Shown in pieces: positions 1 to 6,640 of a stretch of 32,697 nt of DNA. The notes beneath the pieces are model-generated. The model saw only the letters and a program-made list of their open reading frames with translations. It searched no databases and had not been told where the DNA came from. Position 1 is the first letter of the stretch; the number at the start of each line of letters is the position of its first letter. A program made the translations under genes and the position numbers. The DNA lies in the NCBI GenBank assembly GCA_017935225.1, contig JAGBIA010000041.1:1-32697 (forward strand). Direction: 5' to 3'. Source of the stretch: Clostridia bacterium. Lineage in GTDB: Bacteria; Bacillota; Clostridia; Oscillospirales; CAG-272.

Positions 1-228
1 AAGAGTTAGAATCGATGGAATTCTTCCCTTAGCATCAGAGGGCGGTAGCTTCTCCTCTATAACCGTACCATCGGCGACAAGCATTCCTATAAGCTCCGAA
101 ATGCATCCCCAACTGAGCGAAAGTCTTGATGCAAGCTCACGCCGCGTTATATGCCCCTTCGAGCGTATAACCTTAATAATTGCAGAAAGATTGTCGAATC
201 GCTCCGCAGCTTGTTTGTCACTTGGCAT
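1..228 (-). CDS. ROK/MarR-like winged-helix transcriptional regulator, N-terminal part only
   Basis: The gene runs off the left edge, so only the first 76 codons are present. The start is the ATG at 228, preceded by an AGGAGGAAGT ribosome site at 231-240. The visible protein is a helix-turn-helix domain. A helix rich in Ile/Lys/Arg is followed by 'ITRRELASRLSLSWGCISEL', the recognition helix, and then a wing with 'GTVIEEK' and 'GRIPSILTL'. This order (HTH, then a G-R-x-P-x-x-L segment leading into a sugar-kinase-like domain) is typical of ROK-family repressors, which bind sugars and control carbohydrate genes. The kinase-like domain lies outside the window, so a plain MarR/LysR-type wHTH protein cannot be excluded. 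Confidence 0.6.
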   Translation of the reverse strand, partial: MPSDKQAAERFDNLSAIIKVIRSKGHITRRELASRLSLSWGCISELIGMLVADGTVIEEKLPPSDAKGRIPSILTL

Positions 229-267
229 ATACTTCCTCCTGATATTTTTCAACCGTTGATATAATTG

Positions 268-296
268 ATTATATCACAGATATTTATCCTTGTCAA
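268..296 (-). promoter_or_regulatory. Sigma-A type promoter of the ROK-like regulator
   Basis: On the minus strand TTGACA (291-296) and TATAAT (268-273) are separated by 17 bp. Both hexamers match consensus. It lies 40 bp upstream of the start at 228. Confidence 0.75.
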
Positions 297-308
297 TATA
301 TAAAGTAC

Positions 309-339
309 AAAAACCGCAGAAAATTAATCTGCGGTTTTT
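309..339 (-). terminator. Intrinsic terminator after the FAD oxidoreductase
   Basis: A 12-bp perfect inverted repeat (309-320 with 328-339) has a 7-nt loop and A-tracts/T-tracts on both flanks. It follows the stop of the minus-strand gene at 416 and precedes the promoter of the next gene. Confidence 0.75.
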
Positions 340-344
340 GCTTT

Positions 345-400
345 TTTCACCCGGTAGGTAATATACTGCCAAACTGTCCTTTAGGGCACAACCCTATCTG
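345..400. repeat. Possible interspersed repeat fragment
   Basis: The 14-mer AAACTGTCCTTTAG at 371-384 recurs as its reverse complement at 32376-32389. Both copies are intergenic and sit beside a terminator, and both have GGGTT nearby. Two partial copies are too few to define an element. Confidence 0.3.
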
Positions 401-415
401 TCGCGAATTTTTTAT

Positions 416-1663
416 TCAATCTATAAACGCGCCGTTGGCTTTGAGGGTGGCGCGGAGTGTGTCGGTGTTGACCTCGCGGACGGGGAGAGAGTCCTTGATC
501 GCGAGCGCCATCGCGCTTCCTGCCGCCTCGCCGATACAGCAGACCGTGGGCATAATTCTGTAGGATGCCTGCGCGCCGTGATCCGACGAGATGCATCTGC
601 CTGCGACGAGCATATTCGTCACGCCCGTGGGGATGAGCGAGCGGTAGGGAATGGTGTAAAACTCGCCCTCGGGGAAATAATAATGGCTCGTGCCGCTTCC
701 CTCGGGATTGTGGATGTCGATGTCGTAGTTGCAAGCGGCAATTCCGTCCTCGAATTTGGTGAACGCGCGGCAGTCGGCTTCGGTCAGCACGTAGTCGCCG
801 ACTATCATTCGGCTCTCGCGCACGCCGATCTCTGCGGCGGTCATCATCAAAAAGCTGTTCTCAAGTCCATCCGCGTGCTTTTTCATAAATTCGTAGATCT
901 CGTAGACCTGACGGCGAGCGAGAAGCTCTGCCTCGGTCACGTCTGCGGGGTCTGTCGGGTTCTTCTTGACTACGCGAGTCGTGTTGAAGTGGAGCACGTT
1001 GTGTATCGGAGTCTTGAACACAAGCACATTTTCTCGCGGATTGATAAGCTCGCCCGCTTCAAGTGCCTTTTTGTGCGCCTCTGCGAGCTTCGGCTTGCTT
1101 GCGTAGAACTTCTCAACGTCAGCGTTTCCGACTCTGAAGCAAAGCGTCATAGGCTGGCAGAGATTGTCGGACTCTCGACCGAGTATTGTCGGGCAGTCCG
1201 AGAGAAACGCGAGCTGTGCGTCTCCCGTCGCGTCGATGAAATAGTCGGCTTCTATCACGACCTCACCCTGCTTTGTGGCAACCGAGACCGCCGTGATGCG
1301 ATCACCATCCTTGTGAGACTTGAAAATATATGCGTGGTAGAGCAGGGAAACACCCGCCTCGGCAACCATTTCGCTCATAACGTATTTCAGCTCTTCCTCA
1401 AGGAAGGTCTCGCCCCTCATCGCTCCGCGCGCCTCGAGCCTTTCGTGGATCTCGCGGAAGATGCCCGCCGAGAGCGCGACTTCTTTGCCGTCGATCTTGG
1501 TCTTGTAGGGCATAAATGGGTTGACAAGGCAGATATTTGCCGCCCCGCCGAGCGCGTTTGATTTTTCGATTATGATAACGTCAGCACCGCCGCGCGCCGC
1601 CGCCAGAGCCGCCGCAACACCTGCAAATCCGCCGCCTATGACGGCAAGGTCGTATTTTTTCAT
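416..1663 (-). CDS. FAD-dependent oxidoreductase (PF12831-like)
   Basis: This 415-aa cytoplasmic flavoprotein starts with a Rossmann dinucleotide-binding motif (residues 5-20, 'DLAVIGGGFAGVAAALAAAR'), then an acidic strand end ('VIIIEKSNALGG') that would contact the FAD ribose. A central segment reads 'YFIDATGDAQLAFL'. The C-terminus has the family's second FAD-contact block ('AGRCISSDHGAQASYRIMPT...GEAAGSAMAL'). This pattern matches the FAD_oxidored family often found near carbohydrate-use genes in Clostridia and Bacteroidetes; the substrate cannot be read from sequence. The ATG at 1663 has GAGGT just upstream. It is a single-gene unit with its own promoter and terminator. The downstream gene is a ROK-like regulator, but the terminator and new promoter separate the two. 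Confidence 0.8.
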   Translation of the reverse strand: MKKYDLAVIGGGFAGVAAALAAARGGADVIIIEKSNALGGAANICLVNPFMPYKTKIDGKEVALSAGIFREIHERLEARGAMRGETFLEEELKYVMSEMVAEAGVSLLYHAYIFKSHKDGDRITAVSVATKQGEVVIEADYFIDATGDAQLAFLSDCPTILGRESDNLCQPMTLCFRVGNADVEKFYASKPKLAEAHKKALEAGELINPRENVLVFKTPIHNVLHFNTTRVVKKNPTDPADVTEAELLARRQVYEIYEFMKKHADGLENSFLMMTAAEIGVRESRMIVGDYVLTEADCRAFTKFEDGIAACNYDIDIHNPEGSGTSHYYFPEGEFYTIPYRSLIPTGVTNMLVAGRCISSDHGAQASYRIMPTVCCIGEAAGSAMALAIKDSLPVREVNTDTLRATLKANGAFID

Positions 1664-1691
1664 AGCTTACCTCCACAGAAGAGTTTTTTTC

Positions 1692-1720
1692 ATTATAACA
1701 CAAAATTTTGATTATGTAAA
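1692..1720 (-). promoter_or_regulatory. Promoter of the FAD oxidoreductase
   Basis: Minus-strand TTTACA (1715-1720) and TATAAT (1692-1697) are 17 bp apart, about 30 bp upstream of the start at 1663. Confidence 0.65.
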
Positions 1721-1816
1721 TATCAATGCAAAAAATCAGAAATAAATAATTCGCACGCTCGATCAAATGAGTTATAATGCATAAATCGAGAGGAGCTTTT
1801 TTGTTTGTTTTGCGCA

Positions 1817-1846
1817 TTGTCTTTCGCGCATTTGGTGTGATATAAT
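1817..1846 (+). promoter_or_regulatory. Promoter of the lipoprotein gene
   Basis: TATAAT at 1841-1846 is preceded by a weaker TTGTCT at 1817-1822 with an 18-bp spacer. It lies about 28 bp upstream of the ATG at 1874. Confidence 0.5.
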
Positions 1847-1873
1847 AATTACATAAGATAAAGGAGGTCTGCT

Positions 1874-2938
1874 ATGAAAAAACTAATATTCTGCGCGATA
1901 TTGTTTATTATCATATTCAATCTGACTTCCTGCTTTGATATAGGTAATATATTTGAAAACGTAGTTGTTCCCGAAGGAAGTGTACCCGAAAACACTGAGA
2001 AATCTACAACAATTTCTCCTACAGAGAAACCGACCGAGGAGATCGAGCCGGTAATCGAAGATGCTACCTCAAACGTCGGTGAGAAGAAAGAAGTTTATTT
2101 CGCAGCACAGCAAATTTTGAGCAATAACACAGTATCCGAAGAGATGATCTCCGATGTCTTCTTGATCATTGATATTGACAAGGACGATGATTACGATATC
2201 TACAATACAAATACGGGAATTGCAGATACCAATAACGGTATTAAAGCGGCATATTTGTCTTGTTCGAGCGTCACGGGAAGCTTTGGTGAGGCGTACAATA
2301 TTGGTGATGGCTCGTTAGTAAACTTGTGTAGAGAATTCTATGTTGTAGACGGAAGTGAGGTATCGGCGGACAAAGCAAGCTCTGTGTTCGTTGTGAGCAG
2401 GCTTCACAGCTCTATTCTCTTGAGTTCGGTATCGTTTCTGTCATTTGAAAACGGAAAACTTTCCTTAGAGATCAAGTACGCCACAATGCTTAATACGGAT
2501 GACGGTATTCCTACGTGCTATATGATAATTGAGCTTGATAAAGCAGTTGTCAATGGAGATATAACAGAAATCGAGACCTCGTATGGATTTCAAACCTTTA
2601 ATCTCTTTGTAACTAATCATAAAACCGATAACTCTCAAATGTTGATCCCGACTTGGTGGGGAATGAAAGAGGAGTATAAGCTCCATTCCATATTAGGTCA
2701 GAAGGCTGCTTGGAATAGCTCGGTCGACCCGTCGACTGAGTTCGATTATACGGTCGAGATCGTTAACACAAATCAGATCGGTGATAATGCTTATAATCCT
2801 ACTTATGAGCTGACCGACGAAAAAAGAGTTATAAAATACAATTCCGAGCTTGGTATTTGTGTAGAGAACGGTCGCTCGCTTCAGCTTACGGATAGCGAGA
2901 ATGAATATTTTAAATCAATAGTTTCACAAGTAAACTAA
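1874..2938 (+). CDS. Putative lipoprotein of unknown function
   Basis: This 354-aa protein has a short basic start (MKK), a hydrophobic stretch and a lipobox 'LTSC' with the acceptor Cys at residue 20, so it should be lipid-anchored outside the membrane. Residues about 35-70 are a Thr/Pro/Glu-rich linker. The rest alternates beta-strand-like segments, for example 'DDGIPTCYMIIELDKAVVNG'. It includes a DIDKDDDYD stretch that resembles a Ca-binding loop but does not match a strict EF-hand. No domain family is recognised. The start is well supported by AAGGAGG about 7 nt upstream. It is a monocistronic unit, convergent with the symporter gene at 2985, with a shared terminator between them. Confidence 0.7.
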   Translation: MKKLIFCAILFIIIFNLTSCFDIGNIFENVVVPEGSVPENTEKSTTISPTEKPTEEIEPVIEDATSNVGEKKEVYFAAQQILSNNTVSEEMISDVFLIIDIDKDDDYDIYNTNTGIADTNNGIKAAYLSCSSVTGSFGEAYNIGDGSLVNLCREFYVVDGSEVSADKASSVFVVSRLHSSILLSSVSFLSFENGKLSLEIKYATMLNTDDGIPTCYMIIELDKAVVNGDITEIETSYGFQTFNLFVTNHKTDNSQMLIPTWWGMKEEYKLHSILGQKAAWNSSVDPSTEFDYTVEIVNTNQIGDNAYNPTYELTDEKRVIKYNSELGICVENGRSLQLTDSENEYFKSIVSQVN

Positions 2939-2948
2939 AACAATAACC

Positions 2949-2976
2949 AAAAAAGACGGCACTGCCGTCTTTTTTT
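2949..2976. terminator. Bidirectional intrinsic terminator
   Basis: A perfect 12-bp stem (2949-2960 with 2964-2975) has a 3-nt loop, an A-tract on the left and a T-tract on the right. It lies between the convergent lipoprotein and symporter genes and can serve both. Confidence 0.85.
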
Positions 2977-2984
2977 GCTTATAT

Positions 2985-4529
2985 TTAATCCTGATCAAGC
3001 TCTTGTGCCGTCTGTTCCTCAATCTTTGCGTCGTAGGAGAGAATAGGCTTGACGTCCTTTTTCTTTATCTTACGGTCGATATAGTTCTGAGTGATCTTGA
3101 GAACGAGCGGGAAGAGCGCGAGCACGCCGATGAGGTTGGGGATCATCATAAGGCCGTTGAAGGTATCCGAGAGATCCCAAGCGAGACCGCCTTCCATGAT
3201 CGCGCCCGATACCATCATAGCAACGAAAATAAACTTATAGATCTTGACGCCTGTAGAGCCGAAGAGGTACTCGACCGCCTTCGAGCCGTACTGCGACCAG
3301 CCGAGAACGGTGGTGAATGCAAAGAAAAGCATAGCGATGGCGATAAACCAGGTTCCGGGTGCGCCGAAGTATTTGCCGAACGCCTCGGAGACGAGCGTGT
3401 CGCCGTTGACACCGATAGCGGGGGCGCCGGTGGCAAGGTCGATAAATCCGGTAGAGAGAACGACAATTGCAGTCATAGTGCAGACGACGAAGGTATCGAA
3501 GAATACCTCGAAGATGCCCCACATACCCTGCTTTACGGGCTCTTTTACGTTAGAAGAGGAGTGGACCATAACCGAAGAGCCGAGACCTGCCTCGTTCGAG
3601 AACACGCCGCGCTTAAATCCCTGAGTCATAGTCTTCTGGATAAGCACACCGATACCGCCGCCGAGAACTGCGGTGGGCTTGAATGCGTATTTGAAGATAG
3701 AAACAAACATAGGACCGAGCTTGTCGAGGTTGAAACAAAGAATAACGAGCGAGCCGATAACGTAAGCGACTGCCATAAAGGGAACTACGATCTCAGCAAA
3801 TCTTGCAATTCTCTTAAGACCGCCGATTATGATAAGCGCGCCGATGATGAGAAGCGCGATACCGATGATGAGATGGATGATGTCGATGCTCGTGCCGGGA
3901 ATAGTGCCAAGAGACGCGCTCGAGAAGAATGCCGCGTCCATATTGAGAACGATCTTGTTGATCTGTGCCATATTTCCGATACCGAAGGACGCAAGGATCG
4001 CAAAGCAAGCAAAGAGAACTGCAAGAACGGTCGCGATTGGCTTGAGCCATTTCTTGCCGTAGCGCTTGCCAAGACCGTCGGTCAGATAGTACATAGGACC
4101 GCCCGACCACTCGCCGTCCTTGTTCTTGCGGCGATAGTAGATACCAAGCACGTTTTCGGAGAAGTTGGTCATCATTCCGAAGAATGCGGCAACCCACATC
4201 CAGAATACCGCACCGGGACCGCCCGTGACGATAGCCGCAGAAACGCCCGCGATATTGCCCGTACCGACGGTAGCCGCGAGAGCCGCGCAGAGTGCCTGGA
4301 ACTGAGAGATAGTTTTCTTATCTGTGTTCTTGGTGGTCTTGCTGCCCTTTTTGAAGATGCTTGCGATAGTCTGCTTCCACCAGTGACCTATCTTGGTGAT
4401 CTGGAAGAATTTTGTGCTGATGGTGAGCAGAATGCCCGTGCCTATCAGCAGAATGAGTCCGGGAAGTCCCCAGACGGCTGAGTTTACCGCGTCATTTACC
4501 GACGCGACGATTTCAAGAAACTTATCCAT
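2985..4529 (-). CDS. Alanine/glycine:cation symporter (AgcS / SSF-like sodium:alanine symporter family)
   Basis: This 514-aa integral membrane protein has about 10-11 hydrophobic segments and is predicted to import glycine or alanine with Na+ or H+. Family hallmarks are visible: 'FQALCAALAATVGTGNIAGV' early, 'GPGAVFWMWVAAFFGM' and 'VLGIYYR' next, 'GGPMYYL' after them, and 'FSNEAGLGS' in the middle. The last is the substrate/ion-binding signature of sodium:alanine symporters. The C-terminal tail is charged and cytoplasmic. I place the start at the ATG at 4529 (MDKFLEIV), because GGAGGAGAAAC lies immediately upstream; a further ATG at 4586 would add 19 residues without a ribosome site. The gene stands alone behind a glycine riboswitch, which points to glycine as the relevant substrate. 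Confidence 0.9.
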   Translation of the reverse strand: MDKFLEIVASVNDAVNSAVWGLPGLILLIGTGILLTISTKFFQITKIGHWWKQTIASIFKKGSKTTKNTDKKTISQFQALCAALAATVGTGNIAGVSAAIVTGGPGAVFWMWVAAFFGMMTNFSENVLGIYYRRKNKDGEWSGGPMYYLTDGLGKRYGKKWLKPIATVLAVLFACFAILASFGIGNMAQINKIVLNMDAAFFSSASLGTIPGTSIDIIHLIIGIALLIIGALIIIGGLKRIARFAEIVVPFMAVAYVIGSLVILCFNLDKLGPMFVSIFKYAFKPTAVLGGGIGVLIQKTMTQGFKRGVFSNEAGLGSSVMVHSSSNVKEPVKQGMWGIFEVFFDTFVVCTMTAIVVLSTGFIDLATGAPAIGVNGDTLVSEAFGKYFGAPGTWFIAIAMLFFAFTTVLGWSQYGSKAVEYLFGSTGVKIYKFIFVAMMVSGAIMEGGLAWDLSDTFNGLMMIPNLIGVLALFPLVLKITQNYIDRKIKKKDVKPILSYDAKIEEQTAQELDQD

Positions 4530-4563
4530 AGTTTCTCCTCCAAAATGAAATAAAGTAAAGAAA

Positions 4564-4600
4564 TAAAAAATTGACGGCTCGCACAAACACGAACCGTCAA
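4564..4600 (-). terminator. Riboswitch expression-platform terminator
   Basis: On the minus strand an 11-bp stem (4590-4600 with 4571-4581, one wobble pair) with an 8-nt loop is followed by a run of U (4565-4572). It sits between the glycine aptamer and the symporter start, as expected of a transcriptional switch. Confidence 0.8.
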
Positions 4601-4626
4601 AAGTACAACCTTAAGAATAAAGCTTT

Positions 4627-4738
4627 CTTTGTCCTTTTGCCTGAGAGATTTACGTGTTCACGCTTGCCCCTTCGGCCCTCGCATACGCGAGTGTCTCCAA
4701 AGTTCCGTAGGCGTTCAGTCGATTGCTCTTCTGAACGT
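4627..4738 (-). promoter_or_regulatory. Glycine riboswitch, single aptamer
   Basis: Read on the minus strand, the RNA shows the conserved glycine-aptamer blocks CTTTGGAGA, then GGCCGAAGGGGCAA and finally CTCTCAGGCAAAAGGACAAAG, closing a P1 of CTTTG with CAAAG (4698-4702 with 4627-4631). Only one aptamer is present. A short hairpin (CTGAACG 4712-4718 with CGTTCAG 4731-4737) precedes it and may be the 'ghost' remnant described for single-aptamer glycine switches. Downstream come a terminator and then a glycine/alanine symporter gene. Transporter-linked single aptamers of this kind are generally thought to switch expression off when glycine is plentiful; the sign is inferred here. Confidence 0.9.
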
Positions 4739-4766
4739 GTCAACCGGATATTTAATTTGATGAGCT

Positions 4767-4795
4767 ATTATACCACATTATTCGACAAAGGTCAA
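4767..4795 (-). promoter_or_regulatory. Promoter of the riboswitch-symporter unit
   Basis: Minus-strand TTGACC (4790-4795) and TATAAT (4767-4772) are 17 bp apart. The predicted transcript starts about 20 nt before the aptamer. Confidence 0.75.
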
Positions 4796-4803
4796 TAGTT
4801 TTT

Positions 4804-5367
4804 TTAATCTTTTTTAATTTTTTCGTACTCGAAGAACTTTTTCGGGTACGCATAGACCACCGTTTGCGTCTCGTTGTCGATGACGGCGTAAAATTCGTCG
4901 CCCTCAAGCGAGATGTTCTCAAGTCCGTCGACCGAGAGGTGATATTCCTTGCTCCATTTGTAGAGCACCGTGTTCGTAAGACACCACTCTCCCGCCGCAA
5001 AGCAGAAGTGGAATATTGCCTCGTATCTGCCGAATCTGCCGCCGACTCGGCGCACATCCTCGTAGACCGAGGTGAGCGAGGTCTCAAGGACTGAAATGTC
5101 GCAGGCATCAAGACGCTTTTTCTGCTTTGAGTATATAACGCTATTGCATATCATTGAGACCGTAAGGACCGTGCTGATAATAAAAGCGATGCCACCGACA
5201 AGGTACATTCGCGGATCTGCGGTGTAGCCTAAGTAGAGCCAAAACGCCGCAAATGCATAGCAGGATACTCCCACAACTACTACTGCTATCGGGGTTGTTC
5301 CGTTGCGGGCAAGCTCGCTCTTCATATCGGATCTGATCATCTCGTCTGTAATGATATCCTTTTTCAT
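4804..5367 (-). CDS. Small two-helix membrane protein of unknown function (YcxB-like organisation)
   Basis: The product is 187 aa. Two adjacent hydrophobic segments (about residues 26-47 and 53-75) make a membrane hairpin. The N-terminus and a C-terminal domain of about 110 residues are then probably cytoplasmic. The C-terminal part is beta-rich ('EAIFHFCFAAGEWCL...YKWSKEYHLSVDGL...GDEFYAVID') and ends with a Lys/Glu tail. This order resembles YcxB-like proteins, but no diagnostic motif is present and I make no functional claim. ATG at 5367 has GGAGGG 6 nt upstream. Its stop lies just before the symporter promoter, in the same direction; no terminator is evident between them. Confidence 0.6.
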   Translation of the reverse strand: MKKDIITDEMIRSDMKSELARNGTTPIAVVVVGVSCYAFAAFWLYLGYTADPRMYLVGGIAFIISTVLTVSMICNSVIYSKQKKRLDACDISVLETSLTSVYEDVRRVGGRFGRYEAIFHFCFAAGEWCLTNTVLYKWSKEYHLSVDGLENISLEGDEFYAVIDNETQTVVYAYPKKFFEYEKIKKD

Positions 5368-5395
5368 TTCGCCCTCCTGCGAGTTTCTTGATTAA

Positions 5396-5424
5396 ATTAT
5401 AGCATCAGAGAGACAAAAAGTCAA
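5396..5424 (-). promoter_or_regulatory. Promoter of the small membrane protein
   Basis: Minus-strand TTGACT (5419-5424) and TATAAT (5396-5401) are spaced by 17 bp. It is divergent from, and 20 bp away from, the next promoter. Confidence 0.7.
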
Positions 5425-5444
5425 CAGAGATAAACAAAACAGCC

Positions 5445-5473
5445 TTGCAAAAATGGAGAAAGAGTGGTATAAT
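5445..5473 (+). promoter_or_regulatory. Promoter of the phosphatase-fold enzyme
   Basis: TTGCAA (5445-5450) and TATAAT (5468-5473) are 17 bp apart, about 30 bp upstream of the ATG at 5505. Confidence 0.7.
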
Positions 5474-5504
5474 TGACTTGCCAATATAGCCCCGGAGGTG
5501 CAAT

Positions 5505-6260
5505 ATGAAATTAAAGGTCATAAGCTTTAACATAAGGTGTATGGACGACAAGGACGGACATTCTGTCAAGGAGCGCGCGCCGAGACTCAGAAAGGTCATC
5601 GAGCCCTACGCGCCCGACGTTATGGGATTTCAGGAATATACGCCGCTTTGGGAGTCTCATATAGAGGAGCAGTTCGGAGAAGAATACGGAATGTTCAATA
5701 AGTACCGTGCGACGACGGGATGGATAGAGTCCGCGCCGATACTCTGGAGAAAGGATAAGTTCGAGCTTGTACAGAGCGGATATTTCTGGCTCTCGGATAC
5801 CCCCGAGGTCGAGTCGAGAGGCTGGGATAGCCTGCCGCATAACCGTATGTGTGAGTACGTGGTTCTCTCCGAGAAAGAGAGCGGGGAAAAGTTCCTCTTT
5901 ATGAACACACATTTTGGCTTTGGCGACGAGTGCCAGGTAAAGAGCGCAAGACTTATCTGTGAGTACGCAAAGAAGCTCTCGGATCTTCCCACCTTTATCA
6001 CGGGCGACTTCAATATGCGTCCCTCGTCGCAGGGATATGCCGCGATCACCGAGTATTTTACCGACGTGAACGCTCTCACCGCGCGTGATATGAGAAGTAC
6101 GTACCACGGATACGATCTTAGCGTCAGCCGCGACGAGCATATAGACTATTGTTTCGTCGATAAAAAAATAAAGCCGCTCTCCCAGACTATCATCGATACT
6201 CTCGTCGACGGCAAATTCCCCTCGGACCATTTTGGAATTTATTCTGAGATAGAGTTTTAA
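5505..6260 (+). CDS. Endonuclease/exonuclease/phosphatase family protein
   Basis: This 251-aa protein has the full metal-dependent EEP (DNase I-like) fold signature in order: 'SFNIRC' with Asn9, 'GFQE' with Glu44, 'MNTHFG' with His, 'TGDFNMRPSS' (Asp/Asn near residue 168), 'HIDYCFVD' and the C-terminal 'SDHFGI' (Asp/His near residue 243). Such enzymes cleave phosphodiester or phosphomonoester bonds in nucleic acids, inositol phosphates or lipids. This short form has no signal peptide and lacks the extra loops of ExoA/APE1, so a sugar-phosphate or small-molecule phosphodiesterase is as likely as DNA repair. Start choice is firm: GGAGGTGCAAT precedes the ATG. It is transcribed alone. Confidence 0.85.
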   Translation: MKLKVISFNIRCMDDKDGHSVKERAPRLRKVIEPYAPDVMGFQEYTPLWESHIEEQFGEEYGMFNKYRATTGWIESAPILWRKDKFELVQSGYFWLSDTPEVESRGWDSLPHNRMCEYVVLSEKESGEKFLFMNTHFGFGDECQVKSARLICEYAKKLSDLPTFITGDFNMRPSSQGYAAITEYFTDVNALTARDMRSTYHGYDLSVSRDEHIDYCFVDKKIKPLSQTIIDTLVDGKFPSDHFGIYSEIEF

Positions 6261-6270
6261 GAATAACACA

Positions 6271-6301
6271 AAAGGACAGAGAATTTTTTCTCTGTTGTCC
6301 T
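6271..6301 (+). terminator. Hairpin after the phosphatase-fold gene
   Basis: AAGGACAGAGAA pairs with TTCTCTG-TTGTCCTT, with a single bulge. No uridine run follows, so termination is only probable. Confidence 0.4.
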
Positions 6302-6317
6302 TAACAGAGAATTGGGT

Positions 6318-6366
6318 AGCACAAATCGGCATAGGACTTGTTTTCTCTGCCGATTTGTGCTATAAT
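6318..6366. promoter_or_regulatory. 14-bp inverted repeat overlapping a promoter-like site
   Basis: AGCACAAATCGGCA (6318-6331) is repeated perfectly in inverse at 6348-6361. TTGTTT (6338-6343) and TATAAT (6361-6366) with a 17-bp spacer lie inside and at the end of the repeat. The promoter would read toward the phosphotransferase gene at 6641, some 275 bp away. It could be an operator or an RNA hairpin. There is no T-tract. Confidence 0.35.
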
Positions 6367-6376
6367 AGAGTTTACG

Positions 6377-6520
6377 GAAAGCCTTCCTCCGGGAGGAAGG
6401 TGGCACGCGAAGCGTGACGGAAGGAGACTGCGTAACTTTAGGTTTGCACTAACTTCATTGTAACGCACTCTCCTTCAGTCGCCTACGGCGCCAGCTCCCT
6501 CCCGGAGGGAGCCTTTGGGT
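6377..6520. repeat. MITE-like palindromic intergenic element
   Basis: A left arm (6377-6436) and right arm (6462-6520) are imperfect inverted copies of each other. Each arm contains a CTCCGGGAG-type hairpin, a second small hairpin and a GAAGGAG(A)-type block. No coding capacity is seen. The rest of 6521-6640 holds further small hairpins (GGGCTTTGCCC and GCGTTGCTTGCAACGC) and no gene. Elements of this build are common between genes in gut Clostridia. Confidence 0.6.
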
Positions 6521-6640
6521 GCTCGCAACCTTAGGGGTATGGGCTTTGCCCGAAGCCGGCGTTGCTTGCAACGCTGTAATACAAAGGCGAAACTGGCGAT
6601 AAAACAGAACGATAAATAAGAATTTGACGAGGATAAAAAG

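Noticed and set aside
578-1561. 327-codon open frame antisense to the FAD oxidoreductase
   Set aside because: No ribosome site or domain; the minus strand carries an unambiguous Rossmann protein.
1745-1812. Terminator upstream of the first lipoprotein gene
   Set aside because: CTCGAT/ATCGAG with a run of T is suggestive, but the loop is over 25 nt and no plus-strand gene precedes it.
3003-4481. 492-codon open frame antisense to the symporter
   Set aside because: The product is highly charged (Asp/Glu/Arg) without hydrophobic core or motif, opposite to a clear membrane protein gene.
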